NCBI GenBank assembly: GCA_013398295.1
Contig: VZSF01007301.1
Span: 601,955 to 665,954, forward strand
Direction: 5' to 3'
Length of the DNA: 64,000 nucleotides
Source of the DNA: Chionis minor
Lineage: Eukaryota > Chordata > Aves > Charadriiformes > Chionididae
The notes beneath the pieces were generated by a model. That model had not been told where the DNA came from, searched no databases, and saw nothing but the letters and a program-made list of their open reading frames with translations. Shown in pieces: positions 50,185 through 63,967 of the stretch; positions within the stretch are counted from its first letter, which is position 1; every line of letters starts with the position of its first letter. A program made the translations under genes and the position numbers.

Positions 50185-53025
50185 GGATAATTCTATATAA
50201 AGGAAGCTAATCATCAGTTCTAAACTGACATTCAGAGGATATGAAAATCAGATCCCTCTGCACTTTTCTGGCCCCACAGTACCCTGCCAATCCACTGTGA
50301 CACCAGTGCCGAGGAGTATTCACGCCTCTGTGGAAAACGTGCAATGGCCACCTTTGTTTCCATTTGAGAGTACACAACACAACTAGCATTTTCCATCTTC
50401 CCTTCCCACTGCCAGCGTGGAAGGCAACGAATAAAGAGTATTAATGGAGGTTTGAGCAACAGGCTGCATAAATCACACACACACAAATCCTTTCTGTTTG
50501 ATCGCAGTTTTCCACAGGTCTCTAATGAGAACACCATCTACTAATAATCTCATCAGTAACACAAATAACCACCTTGGTCTCTCATCAGGTGTATCTCTGG
50601 CTTAAACAACATGCCCTTGGATTGCACAGCCCTGGGTGCAAAAGCTGCCACATCCCTCTGAAATAACCTCAGCGTGACAACGCTGCGTACGTCACCCTTC
50701 GGTGGCATCGGGTGGGCAGCAGCCTGGCTGAGCACAGCCATGTTATCGGGAGCCTGAGCCATCCCCCAGCTACCATAGTGGCTCTCGAGCACTTCTGTCC
50801 CTAGCTCTGCACAAGCAAAACAGTCAGACACCATAAATGCAGGGATCTCAGAGAGGAGGTGGTGTTTGGCTACAGCAACATACCTTCAGGCTTCCTAAAA
50901 CGAAACGCTGAATAAGCAACTCAGCAGAATGGCTACAGCACTGGATTGGCAATTAAAAAAATAGAAACGGGAGCTCATTTCAAACGGGGCCATCACTCCC
51001 TGCCCCAGGGATGCAGCAACAAGGCTCTTCTCCAGCCCTGTCCCTGGACAGACCTCAGGCTCATGCTTGCAGCCATGTCCCCAGCCCCGTCTCCGTCCCC
51101 GTCTCCTGCTGCTGGATGGACCCTGGCCCGGGTGCGCCACTTGCCCTGCCTAGTGCTGTGGATGGACCCCGTTACAGCACACTGAAATCTAATGATGAGA
51201 AAGGCAGTCTTCTGTGAAACATCATTACTGCCCTGCGAGGGAAGTGTGGATCACAAGAGCTTCGAAAATAAAACAAAATTTATCTGTATTAGCCCCTTAC
51301 CCTTGGCATCAGTCCCGTACTGTCAATTCAGGTAACATTTACAGGGAAACCGACATACAGAACAGTGCAGCAAGCAAAAGAAAATCCTGCAAGAATCAAG
51401 TCAAAAAATACCAAACAGGCCTTGATCCCACAAAAGCAAACACAAGCTGTACCTGGACAAGCAACTCGTAGCTGTAGTCACTGGTGCTAACAGATCTACT
51501 GGGGCAGAAGGAAGAAAACAGGCTCCCAAGCATCTGCAAAAAGAGCATAATTCAGGTTTACTTTAAAATAATTATATTTAGAAGGTATTGTTAGGGAAAA
51601 AAAAAAAAAGCTTAAGGAATTTCAATATTCCAACTAACAACGCCAGCAACGTCAGCACCTCCGGTCCTGCTGTGACTGTGCACGTGTGCCAAGCACAGCT
51701 CAGCCGACGGCAGTTCCCTTCCTCGCTGGAGGGAGAATTGCTGGGCTTCCAGTGCCACTCACTCCCAGCAGTTTCTTACCTTCTGAGCAGCAAGTGTTTG
51801 TATAACAGAAATCCTCCTATCAGCATCACCAGCTGTGCCCAAAGCACAGCAACCACAAGCACGTACGCTGCAAAACCCCAGTGTTTGTGCGTGTGTAAAC
51901 AGTGCACTTCTGGAAAGGCAGAGAATGTTTTCAGAGTAAACACCGCAAAGATTTCGGGTCCATCATCAGGATGTCAAAAGGCTGTTGTCATCTGCTGCTC
52001 ACCTTCAGCACATAGTGCTTTGCTCAGCTAAGACGCCTCTGAAACTCACAGGGATCACGACCACATCTCACGAACGGAAGAAACCTTTCCTCTCACAGCA
52101 GTCCAGCTCTTCGGTGCGACACCCTCCCTAATGTTAGCCTGAAGCCATTAAAATACCAACCAACACCAGAGGAGGAAACTGCAGCAAGAGGAACTAATTT
52201 CTGAACTTCACCAGGAGGATTGCAGCCACTGCCCCAGGGAGATAAACAGGGGAAAACAGGGGAGCTCCTCACCGCCTGATCGGACCCCAGAAATCCTTCC
52301 AGAGGTATGAGAGAGGTGGAGAAAATAAGCATGCTAAAGCACTCGGGCAGAAGACCGCCTCCACCCCAAATTACTCACTTTAAGAAACAGAGCAGCCCTC
52401 CAAGGCCCTGAGCATACCTCCTCTCATGCAACTTCACCTGCAGCTGATGGGAGTGGAGCAGAAGGCTCGTCTGATGAAGAAGCCAGGACTTCGTACAACT
52501 GGGACTTTAATTAAGAGCCCACTCCTGAACAGGAACATCTTGAAAGATGTCTCCTTCTCAGCTTCTGACTTGGGAGAAAGCAGGAGGAGGCAAGAGAAAA
52601 GGCTGATGCTTCCCCCTCTTAACTAAACCACCTACACATGTACTTTTTCAAAATATGCCCAGTTAGGACAACTCATGTTTGGGTTAAGGAGACTGTGGAG
52701 AGAAGTTCTCAGTCCCAGAGGAAAGGCAGGCTAGGGAAAAATAGTACAGCAGTATTTTTATTAAAGCCTGAACAAAACCAAAACTGGATGGAGAGTGTTT
52801 TGGTCCAATCCTCAATGAAACATACTCCAGCAAAATAACTGTCCATGAGAAAACCTCACATAGCACACAAACATCTGCGCCATATTTTCAAGGCGGCACC
52901 CATCAGAAGGCAGCCATCCACTGCCTCCAGATCAACAACATCCATTATGCCTAAAATCACGACCATTATTTTCCTGCTATCATAGCCTTCCCTTTTTCCT
53001 TGCAGACCACCTAAATCCACTAAAG

Positions 53026-53100
53026 ACCACTTCTGCTTAGACAAAAGCATTTGACCACCCTAAATATACCACTTCTGCTTAGAGGAAAGCATTTGACCAC
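53026..53100. repeat. Tandem duplication, period 42 bp, two copies
   Basis: ACCACTTCTGCTTAGA followed by AAAGCATTTGACCAC occurs at 53026-53058 and again at 53068-53100 with few differences. A local duplication in the presumed intron. Confidence 0.85.
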
Positions 53101-53199
53101 TGTGGCTATCAGGACTGCACAAAGTATGGCACCAAGACACTCCAGCCACGCAAGCCAGCCCACCAAAATTATTGAGCAAATTTGGGAAAGCCATCAAAT

Positions 53200-53221
53200 A
53201 AAAAAAAAAAAAAAAAAAAAA
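53200..53221. repeat. A22 homopolymer
   Basis: Simple A run, the longest in the window, about 100 bases right of the 42-bp duplication and left of the CpG-rich segment. Confidence 0.95.
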
Positions 53222-53330
53222 CACTGTCTCACGAAGAGCCTACAAGCACACTTCACTTGCTGGACCTTCACTGCATCCTGCAGGGTTCAAAAGCCAGACC
53301 CATGAGGCAGACAGAGCTGCACCGGTGACC

Positions 53331-53830
53331 ACAGCCTAGCAAGAGCCCCAGCCGGGGCCGAAGCAGCGCCGAGGGGCGCAGGCACCCGTGCAGCCCCCAC
53401 CTCTGCTCATGAACCGCGTGTGTCTGTGCCCCGCGTTACCTGCAGACGCTCCCTGGGGCCAGGAAGGCATTCCTCCCAGCAGGGACGAGGGCAATAGGAA
53501 GGAAAACGAGAAGGCAGGGAGGGTGTAAACTGAAGTGCAAGGAAGCTCCCATTGCAAGGCAGGACACCCATTTAGGAGTGCTACTCGCAGAATGAGCAGG
53601 GGGCGCTTCGTCAGCTGAAAAAAGATCCTCCCCCCAGGTTAGAGGCAAGCGGGTGTCAGTGCCAGCAGGCTGCCATGTGGCGTGGAGGAGAAACACGGAC
53701 CCACGCTGCCAGTCACCGCACGCCAAACCGCTCCGCCGTCCTCACTGCCCTCCGCAGGGGTGAAGGGCGCACGGGGGAAATTACAAGTCCAACACCCAGC
53801 TCCCCCCTCGCAGGTTCGGGCATCTTAACA
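53331..53830. promoter_or_regulatory. CpG-rich segment with minus-strand splice donor, possible alternative first exon
   Basis: Roughly 30 CpGs occur in 500 bases, densest at 53340-53460. On the minus strand CTGCAG|GTAACG gives a plausible donor with exon end at 53440. This may be an internal or alternative RNF152 promoter, or a CpG island of a non-coding RNA. The open frames here are GC-driven and do not look like protein. Confidence 0.35.
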
Positions 53831-53861
53831 CTACAGGTAAATCTGGAGCTGCTTGCAATAC

Positions 53862-53878
53862 TTTTTTTTTTTTTTTTT
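53862..53878. repeat. T17 homopolymer
   Basis: Simple T run at the right edge of the CpG-rich segment. Confidence 0.95.
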
Positions 53879-54624
53879 CCTTTAGCTGCGTCGGGACAGT
53901 ATTTCAGATCTGATTTACTGTCTAGACACAGCATGCTACCACGTGGTGCAACTGAAGAAGACTGAGAGCACCAGAGTGTGGAAAACAGGCTGGCCCAAGC
54001 TGTTTCTTTTTCTTTCTTTAAAAAGCAATACATTGTGCATTCTACATCAACATCCACACGAAAAATACTTGATCTGTCCTGCATCTCAGAAGCTGGCTGC
54101 TGAAAAAAAAATCCAGAATGCAATTAAAAACATGGATTCTGTTAAGTTTCACTTCCCTCTGCAATTTTATAATCGTCTCATCCATCAATTTTGAAAGAAT
54201 ATTAATACCGGCATCAGCTGGCTCTCCACCTCTTCTGCTGAGCCAGCTTTTTCGAAGCCCTGTCCCTGCCTCTCAGCATCTGACCACAGACACTGTGAGG
54301 AAGAGCGGGGGAGGCGGAATGGGGGGTGGGAAGAGGCCAGCAGGGCACACTCGGCACAGGAGCCACCCCACAGAGGAGCTGCATCTGTCCCCGGGGAGCT
54401 AAGGCAACTGACGGTGCCTGAAGATCTGCCCAAATACACTTAGCTCAAAAGAAAAACACACACGCAAATTACAGAGAACAAGGCTGTGTCAGGGATTAAC
54501 TGAAGCCAACACACAGCTCCTACCGCAAAGCAAGACCAAATCCTAGGCACACAGGCTCACTGACACCTTCCAGGCTGGAAATGGCATGGGCAGGGATGTG
54601 CAATCTTTTTTTGATTTGCAAAAC

Positions 54625-54646
54625 TTTTTTTTTTTCTTTTTTTTTT
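54625..54646. repeat. T-rich tract
   Basis: Two T runs of about ten separated by one C. Confidence 0.9.
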
Positions 54647-54977
54647 CAATGTCTTCATTGATACAAGCCATTTCTCTCAGATTCCTTTCACAGACTAGCC
54701 AACGTCCTTGGCCCCCAAGTACTTGCAGACCAAAGCTGAAAACTAGTCCCATGGTCCTTTTAGTAGTTCTCCTCTTTTCAAACATGTGAAACTCAATACT
54801 CAAATACCAGCTCTTGGATTTATTCACATACAGGGAGAATTGGTTGGTACAAGTTTTTAGCATCTGGCTTATTAACAATTTTGTAAAGGTGTACAAGCCG
54901 TTGAGTCATCCAAAACTTTTTAAGACACACTATTCTGTTGTTATTTTGTGAACCTAGTTTGATATGGTTTATATCTA

Positions 54978-55461
54978 TCATAAAATCATAGAATCACAAA
55001 ATGGTTTAGGTTGGAAGGGACCTTAAAGATCATCTAGTTCCAATCCCCCTGCCATGGGCAAGGACACCTTCCATCAGACCTGGTTGCTCAAAGCCTCATC
55101 CAGCCTGGCCTTGAACACTTCCAGGGCTGGGACCGCAACAGCTTCCCTGCGCAACCTGTTCCAGTGCCTCACCATTCCCAGAGCGAAAAATTTCTTCCTG
55201 AGATCTCATATAAATCTCTCGGTCTTCCAGTTTGAAGCCATTCCTCCTCATCATGTCACTACATGCCCTTGTAAAAAGTCCCTCTCCAGCTTTCTTGTAG
55301 GTCCCTTTCAGATACTGGAAGGCTGCTATAAGGTCTCCCCAGAGCCTTCTCTTCTCCAGGCTGAACAGCCCCAGCTCTCAGCCTGTCCTCACAGCAGAGG
55401 TGCTCCAGCCCTCTGATCATCTTCGTGGCCCTCCTCTGGACCCGCTCCAACAGGTCCACAG
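54978..55461 (-). mobile_element. CR1 LINE, 5'-truncated, minus orientation
   Basis: The block starts with an ATCATAGAATCA-type terminus and TTGGAAGGGACCTTAAAGAT, then runs through the CR1 3' end and the tail of ORF2 in reverse. On the minus strand the conserved stretch around 55465-55260 reads in CR1 style (LLERVQRRATKMIRGLEH), but the full tail is broken by small indels, so this copy is more decayed than the one at 23.4 kb. It is 5'-truncated and lies in the presumed intron. Confidence 0.93.
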
Positions 55462-58400
55462 CCATGATTTATATCACAAACTCACAAGAACACGAGTCCA
55501 ACTTGAAAATCATTCTCATCCTGACTGCTTCATTGCAGGTCAGTCTAGTCTGTTCCAAGACCAGATTTTGTTGGCAACTGTATTTTCTTTGCTGGTATCA
55601 TCCACTTTTCCTCATCTAGTTTAATGAAATATAAAAAGCCCAAAGTACGTAAAAAAAGCCAATTGTTACGTTCATTTGAGCATAATCAGAAATTTCTGCT
55701 TCCTCCTCTCTCACTGCAGCGTGAGGTTTATACTAACCGCCCCCCCTCCCCCCTCTGAACAAAGCTGTAGGAAGAAACTCCCTGTAAATTGGTCATAAGA
55801 CTGACACGCAGGCCAAAAGCATCTAATGGCTTGCTGGGACTACAGACATGACTTCTTCGGGAAGAAACTGAGTTGCACCAACTTGCATGTCAGGCTGAAA
55901 GCCTCTAAAACCTGCATACTCTTGCTTGCACTATCATGTCTCTATTCATTCCCAGGAAACAAAAAAAGCACAATCGCTCTTTATGAACTGATGTAATTTC
56001 AGTCTCATACTCAACCCCATAAAATGGCACATCCACTTTGGCTTAACTGTAGAAGGTAGGTGGGATCAAGCAAGACTGCATACAACAAAACACTGAGAAA
56101 CAGGGCAGAACATGGCATATTCTTTAGGTGTAAACTATTTTTATAGAGCTGGCCTAAAGCAGCTGTTAACCCATTGCCTGATCTCAGAGGATGCCCACAG
56201 TAATGGCTCTAGACTAAAAGGAAGATGAACCCCCTAGACTGCTCTATTCAAAGCTATTGGGCTGGTCTTTATCTTCAGTTTGAACACGCGAAAATTGCAG
56301 ATCTAAACTGGAAGTAAAGACTGCACACAACCCTACCAGGGTATTTAGATCTGCCACCTCTGGAAAATTATAGGTGGCACTGGTAGTAACAAAAGACAGG
56401 CACAGGCTACAGCGATGGTACCAGAAAGCAAGAGGAGAAACAGGCGGCATTTGTTAGGGATGCACAGGAACAGAGGGGAAGGAGAAGGAGCTGGGGAGGG
56501 TGGGTTTAAGGGGAAGAGAAACTAGGCTGACACAGAGGGAAGAGTAAGGTGGACACAGGCAAGTCAGAGAGGACTCAGGAAGCACCAGAGCTCAGCCCAC
56601 CCCACCCTTAAATGGGATCTGAGGGTATCCTGGCTCTGGGCTGCGAACCCCCCCAACACAGCAGCAAATAACCTGCTGAGCATGTCACCCCACTCCGGCG
56701 ACTATCACCATCCACAGCCAAAGAGTGCTCCTAAACAGGCTGTTATCTCGTGGGTTAGAAATTAAGGCTACAGCCCAATGGTCTACACCCTCTGGATGAC
56801 CCAGGTCACTGCTGTTTCATGTGACGAGACTAATTTTTATCTCTCTCCCTTTTCCCCTTGTACAGTTAGAAAATTACAGTAAAGCACAGCTATGTTAAAT
56901 TTTTAATACAAATAACTGCAAACTTGAGCAGTCCAGAATTAAGAGGTATCATAATGAAGACTGTTCACACAACCTCCATCCAGCTCCTAAATACATCTGC
57001 ACTGTTTCTGTCTCCAATAATGGCCACAAATCATTTCTGTCTTGGAAATCAACTGCTTTAGGAAAAAGATAGGGTTGTGTGATAAAAGTGACAGAGCTGC
57101 CTCACTCAGCGAAGGTCAGAAAGATCAGTGAACAAGACAATGCAGGAAGAAAAAAAAGAGAGAACCACTTTGCTTGAGGAAGTTGGACATACCACCTGCA
57201 AGCAGGAAATTACCTCTGTCTTGGCTCCACAGCCTAAGATGCTCAGCAAGTCCCTGAAACCAGTTTTTCTTCAGGTGACCCCTACCAGGGCAGCCCCCAC
57301 CCTCTACAAAGCCAAGACACCCAGGGCTAACCTGCAAGAGTGCAGAGACTTACAGCTGAGGTCAATCATCCCTGTGCTTCCAGCAGATGAACCGCTCCAT
57401 CATACCAGGTATTCTAGGGTGAGTAAAAAATAAAATCATCCCTAAGTATCTCTTTAAGGCAGCCAAAACTGAAGGTGTTTCAGCCATTTGAGCTTTACAT
57501 GCTTTTTGCCTCTGTTCCTCAGCTATGGAAACGAAGACGCTACCTGTACCTGAGATGTTGCAAGAATTAGAACTTCCCGGTCTGCAAAGCCCCCGGGAAG
57601 GAATTAGCAGCACTGCTCAGATCAAGGTTTGGGTGGGGTGTAAAATAAATAGATGTGAAGACCCATGCAGAAAGTAAATGTGAGGAAGAGACAATGAATT
57701 ATGCAGTAATTACTTACCCTCTGAAAGAGGGACTCTGTGAAAGGGAAAAAATGATGCAATTATAGAATTAAAGATTGTATCATGATGCAGATGCAACGGG
57801 GAGCTACGCAACGTTAGTCCTGGCACTTCCTTGCTTTTGTCCGCCTGATTTTGTAACCCCATTGTTCTTCTAATGTCATTATTTTGTAAGTCATTTAAAC
57901 GCAACATAATTATGAGCTCATACATTTATATCTTTTCATCATTAATAACGTGTGGAACAACTGGCAGACTCTGCTCCCAGCGTAATTGATGCCTCCAGCA
58001 GATGGCTGTGAACGATTCTTTTTCTTCCACCTTTATCCGAGGTAAAGAGCAGGGAGGAGAGAGGGAGACCTTACATTTCAAATCCAATTCCATCCACAAA
58101 CATTTGGGGGCTTTGGGGTCGTTTCAGAGGAGGAAACCAAGACCAGTATCAATCAATTGCTCTGAAACGAACGGTAACAGATCGGATTTAAAGAGCGGAG
58201 GCACCGAGCAGCTGACGTGCTTTGCCCAAGGTCAGAAGGAAAGCTCACAAGGCCTGGGTCCCAAATGACCCCACTGACAGCCTTCTGCCCAAGCCGCAGA
58301 ATCCCTCCTACCTCCCACATTAAAACTTGTTCAAGTGTAATTATTGCTGTTAACTGCAGGTCAGGGAAGAAGCCGATCACCTCCGGGCAGTGTTTGCTGG

Positions 58401-61400
58401 TAAACGCAGCCAACAAGCAACTTCTGAGAGCGTGTCATAGAAAATACAACTGCAAGCAAACCTTCGGGTTGTGTGTGTTCGTCCCGGATAATTGTTATAT
58501 CGGGTTTTTTAAGTAAATTACCCTGCACGCCTCGGACTTCAGGCAAGTTGCCAACGTGTTTCTCGGAGTCAGACGAGCCTGGCTCACCCTGCTGCATGAG
58601 GGAAAGCAGCTGCAATAGCAACAACCTAACTTGTTTTATTTGCAGATGATATTAGCTGGCAAGAGGCTGTGTGTCTGACAGCATGCTCGCTGTGTAGGCT
58701 TCATGCTTTTTAAAAAGTCTTATTTGTCTTTGTACGCCCCCGTTAATAAAGACACACACACCCCCCCTGTCTTTTAAGTAGTATTTTTACCTCATCTAAC
58801 GGGTGCTAGCAGCTACTACCACAAGCTTTACAGGCTCTTTTGTTCCTAACAAAGCAAACTTCACTTCCATCTTTCGCCTTCCTCAGAGAGCAGAACTTGC
58901 AAAACCTGGAGCTATCAAGTCCCTGGGGCTGCAGCCAGTCAGAGCCTGCAGTGGCCCAGGCACATCTTTTGGAAAAGTCCATCATGGTGGTGGAAGCATT
59001 GCAAGCTGCTTCACTTTGGTTTAAAACCTAACAGAGAAAGCACTACACCATCCCTAAATGTATATAGTTAGCACGATACCGTTAAGAACAGGCAGAAATG
59101 TTACAGCAGCAACATTTTACCCCACGGCTGCCTGTTTCGGGATTTCTCACACCGCAGCTCAGGTGGCTGGCACGGTCAGAGGAGGGACCTGTACAGGATA
59201 TGTCTGGTCTGAGCTCAAGAGCCTGTTCTTAGCTACCAGTCATCTACCATGCCACGCTGCCAGTGGTACCAGTTGGTGCCCATGGAGAGGAAAAGAAGGA
59301 AAGCATGACAAGTACCCCTTTACTAAGTGCCACATCTCTAATCGTGTAGAGGCTTATGCTCGGATGCCAGAGGTGCCCAGCCCTGACTCTGGCAGGCAGA
59401 GTTTGGCAGGGAGGAGGGGGAACAGCATCCCCCTTTGCCCTGTTGCCATGGCTTGGTGCTCCACATCCTCCAGAACCCACGATGGTGAGCCAGCTACATA
59501 GTTCCTCCCTTTATCTCACCTTGACAGATGCATCTGATCTTAGCTGCATCACAGGCTGTCTGAAAACAAGTGGCATACAGGTGTTTGAGATTCAGCCCAG
59601 CCCTCTAGGGTGACATTTAATATTTTGACATCAGCGACTGACGCTGGCCATCTACACAGAGCCACAGTCTGTGCCCCAGGACAACAGGCGTGCATTGTCT
59701 GAAGACCAGCAGCAACAGAGAGGGTACCAAAACATGCACTGGCTGAGGAATTGCATGTGCATCCCACATATGCTCCTTGACATTCTGACATGCCTATTTC
59801 TTATGCAGTTGCCTGAACAGATGCCTGCCTTTTCCTTCAGTCCAGGTCTGGATGAAACGTGCACACCGCATTCAGCACAGCTATCCTGAAAACCTGTCTA
59901 GCACAACCACAGCCTGGGTGAGGTAAGACTTCTTTTCCTAGGATAGTTTTGCCCAGATTCCCGAGGCAGACCACCCGAGACCCATACCAGACCTGCTGCA
60001 CCTACACCAGGGCGCTTAGCGGTACAGAAGCATGTTCCTGACATCCCATAGCACTGCATCAGCCCAGGCACACACCTGCCTAAAGTAAGCATGGGGAGGG
60101 GGCTGCATGGGAATCGGAGACTGTATTCACTCACTGAAGCTATTTTGGGAGAAACGTACGGCGCTGAATGTCATCTTTTCATCAGTGTCAAATTATCATT
60201 GATTTCAACGGGATGATGCTGGTGACCAGCCAGATCATCACGCTGCCTTTGCACACGTGCAAGTTTGCGCACACACTCCCCTCTGCATAAGTCCTGCCCA
60301 GGCTGCACGTTCCCATCTGCTCCGACGCTCACCTCCGTTCAGCCCAAGGTGTCCTGGAGGTCAAGGAAAGCAGGCTCCAAGCTATGGCTGTCAGGCTGCC
60401 AGCCTTCCTAAATCTCAAGTGGCTTTATCTTGACAAATAAAAGGGCAGCCGCACTGTGAGGAAGAGTTAGACCCTGTCTGATGGAGACACGTCTCCTCTG
60501 CCCTCCTGCCCCTCCGTCGCAGCCACTGCAGCTCCCTCCAACGTTATCCCACACCAGCCCCTGCCCTGGAGACCTCACGAGGTGGCCAGGGCTAGGAAGG
60601 TGCTGCAGTGTTTCACCACCACACCGGCGACGCCTGGCTGGGCAGCTGCTACCAGGCAGAATGGGGAACGTCTGAAACCCATCTCCTTTTCTTCCAAAAG
60701 AGCACTGCTTCAAACATTTCCCAGCCGGCCACTAATCTTAACGAAAACAACTGGGAAATTAATGATCTTCAGGACTGCCAGCCATTGGTGCAATCTGGTT
60801 GAAACTGGCCAAAACGCAAAGGGCAGGAGACAGACGGCACTCATTTCCTGGGGAAACCAAGTTTAAAATGAAATGAAATAATAAAAACAGATGAAAACTA
60901 CGGTGGGTTTGATTAGTGGCATTTCCACATTCTGCTCCATCCTCGTGCTCAATCAAGCTCAAATCAAGCGAGCTGCACAGCACTCACCGCAGTTAAGCTC
61001 TGTAACTGCCCAGCTTTCGGGCATCTGGAGCAGGAAGGGGCAAATTACAAACTCATTTACATCTGAAGGTTACTGGGAAGGGGCAGTTTCTGCAGCAGGA
61101 AGGCAGGGAGGGCAAAGTCATTTGCATCTGAAAGAGGTGAAATGCCTCGTCAGGGCTGAAGGACTGTTACTCAGCTCTAACTGTGGAAGCTGCTGGGGCT
61201 CTTCTCTCCTTCAGAAGCCCCAGCCCCGGAGGTGATCTCATCCCAGAGATCTCAGCGTCCCTCTCCTCGCCATCCCCAGCCTCCCTCAGCCCACGCTGCT
61301 GGCGCTTGGCCACCTCCACCAAGAGGGTGCCTTTGAGGCAGGGGTCCACTCTGCTGCAATAGGACCAGCAAATGCTGAGCCCTCACCAGTTGAGGGCACG

Positions 61401-63715
61401 GGGGATGCTGCATAATCAGCTTTGCGCTGATGAGGGCTGGGAGGGTTTCCGCTAACGCCGCTGCTCAGTTTGACAGACCATGCTACAAAGCTACATCAGT
61501 TCCAAGGACTCCTCTGCTCCCTTCCAGAGCCCAGCCCAGCAGCAGAAAACCTATTTGTGTAGAAAATATCATTGGCAAAGCAAGCAGGCAACTCTGGATA
61601 GACTCAGAAAGAGCTGTGGAATTTCTCTGAAACAGAGCAAAGGGGAGGAAAGTCCAGCTTCCCATCTCACTTCCAGCCCACCCATCCACCGGATAGAGGC
61701 AAAACATAAGAAAAGGAGAGAATTTAAGGCATGCCAGGATCCCAGACTCTGGGAATTAGTTTCCCACATTCTCCACAAAAAGAGAGCACTCACACCCAAA
61801 ATCTACCGCCTTGAACTCAGATTGCACACCATTTACTCAGCTGAATAACCAAGCTCCAGCCAGTGGAATTACTTGCCTGAGTAACTGCTGCTTGATGTAG
61901 GGAAGCAGAACTGGCGGACAAATAAATACAGGTATACAGAAGGCAACGTAAGACCACTCTTTTAAAAGGCAGATGCCCTCGGCCAGATCCCAAAGTCAAC
62001 AGCCATGTGGTCAAAACCACAAATCACCGGGTCTTTGGTAGAGTCATGCCAACTGATCAGGACATCATCTAGATCACATGCATCCCTCTAGACTTGTATC
62101 CTCCAGGCACCATCCACTGATTGAGGTCGCAGCCTGAAAAATACTTCACTGACTTAGAAAACTAAATTCTGCTCGAAAGGATGGCTTGAGCATTTAAGAG
62201 TATAAGCTTCATTAGTTTCCAGCAAGACTTCAGGTCCCAAGCACAGACTAATCCTCCATAAAACTCCAGCAGAGAAGCAGCACTGCTCCTACTCTGTCGG
62301 TACTGGTTCTAAGTAAGGTCAGCTCTTCTGTACCGAACCCAAACACGATACGGCATTTGTTCCTCAGCACCACACAAGTAAAAAAGGTGTGTAGTTCACA
62401 CCCTTGAAAGCTTACGAGAAGCAGCCCTGAGTTTAAAACCTTTGCGTGCAAGCTTGCTTGTGAGTATCGCTCTTTAATTTCACTGGGACGGCACATACGA
62501 CTGAAGTTAAACCTGGGCTGAAGCCTCCGTCAGACTATGGCTGACAGAGCTCCTGCTCCAGTTCATCGAGGGGTCAAGGTAAGAACCCTGAACTGACGCC
62601 AGGAACGGGTACAACAAAAACATACCCAGGGATTTTGGCAAAGCTGGAGGCCCAAGTGAGTCACCTGGGGAAGGGTGACCAGCGCCCAGAAACACCTACC
62701 TGCCCGTTCCCTGCACGCTCTGCTAAGCCATAGCATATCTCTGGATGAGCGGCTCGTTCCGAGTTATTGCATTTGCATGTATAATTTGAACGCACTATCT
62801 CAAGTCCAAAATAAGTTATTGTCCTGCTGGCGTTCTTAACCTGGACATTCCACAGCACTGTCCAGTGCTCCCAAAGAGACTTCATAATGCACATACAAAA
62901 CTTTCATCAGGTGTGACCCAAGCAAGTTTCCTCCCCTCAGACAAGCAGCAGAAAACAAAACACCTTTTTCATCTGTCTTCACATACCTGGCAAGCTGTCC
63001 AAACCTTCTGACAGACCTTACAGGTTTGAACCAGAGGTTTGGGCTTTTTAACTATACTGCCACCAAAGGCGTGTGGGTGGCGGGAATTTTCCACAGAGCC
63101 CTGTCCCGACAGTCACGGAGACACCAGTGCCACGGACAGCAACACCACAAGGATGTCCCAGCTCCCTCGTCCTCCGCCACAGCTACTTCTACAATTTGCC
63201 CTTCATGCAATTAAAAAGAAGCCGAAAGCCAGTCGTGCACCGCTACGTAGCCAAGAACAGCATTTCCAGCAGAAGGTTTTTTCCTAAATTGCTATTATTA
63301 TCATCCCATGAGCTCTGCATTAGTTCGGACTCAGTGGGCATTTCAAAAAGGCCTGGGAGCCCAGCCTGGGTCCAGAAAGGCTAAAAAGAGGATCTTCATA
63401 AACATCAAAAGTTGGAAGGTTACAAATATTTTCCAACGGCCTCGATCATACCCAAAACCTAAGCAAATCCGTATCAAAAGAAAACATCTCTGAAATGCAC
63501 TATAAAAAGTAAATAAAAACCAAACCAAACAAATCATAGACTGTATTGGTGAGGAGGAAAAGAGTTTCAGCGAGGAAACAAGAACAGAGGAATTACTATG
63601 TTTATAGTTCAATAATGGGACCTTATCAAAAATCTGTTTGCCCTTTTTTTTTTTTTCTTTTTAAAAAGATACCCATTACACCCCTTCATGCCTCCCCAGC
63701 CAGCAGCCTGCTGCA
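55462..63715 (-). other. Presumed RNF152 intron 1, distal part
   Basis: Unique sequence without recognisable repeats or genes. Several GC-richer patches (59.3, 60.5, 61.2 kb) hold open frames up to 147 codons, none resembling a known protein. Confidence 0.5.
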
Positions 63716-63945
63716 CGCATCTCAAGCGCATCCACGTTTCCGAAGAGGCAGAGAGCTGCTTCCAAAGAAGTCCCTCCACCGGACGGCGTGTGGGAACAAA
63801 GCGCCGGGGGGACAGCTGTCGGCAGGGCTCGTTAAATCGCATTTTTCGCAGCCGGACCTCGGCCGGGAGGCAGCATCTCACGCCGCGGCCAACTCCGAAC
63901 GCTGCCCCTCCGCAGGGCGGGGACCCTACCTGGGCAGGGGGCTTC
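63716..63945. promoter_or_regulatory. CpG-rich segment, candidate RNF152 promoter or first exon edge
   Basis: About 23 CpG dinucleotides fall in 230 bases, in a window where CpG is otherwise sparse. On the minus strand a donor CCCAG|GTAGGG ends a possible exon at 63930. If this is RNF152 exon 1, most of the exon lies at or past the window edge and intron 1 would span about 41 kb. It could equally belong to another transcript starting just outside the window. Confidence 0.4.
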
Positions 63946-63967
63946 ACGCCTCCCCTCTTGGCTGATT

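Larger units (their letters stand above)
49243..54977 (-). other. Presumed RNF152 intron 1, including the inner CpG-rich segment
   Basis: Unique sequence with a GC-rich patch at 51.0-51.15 kb, the 42-bp duplication, A22 and T17 runs and the CpG-rich block. No coding evidence. Confidence 0.5.

Noticed and set aside
54978..55461. CR1 reading frames treated as host genes
   Set aside because: They are the tail of CR1 ORF2 in a 5'-truncated, decayed copy.
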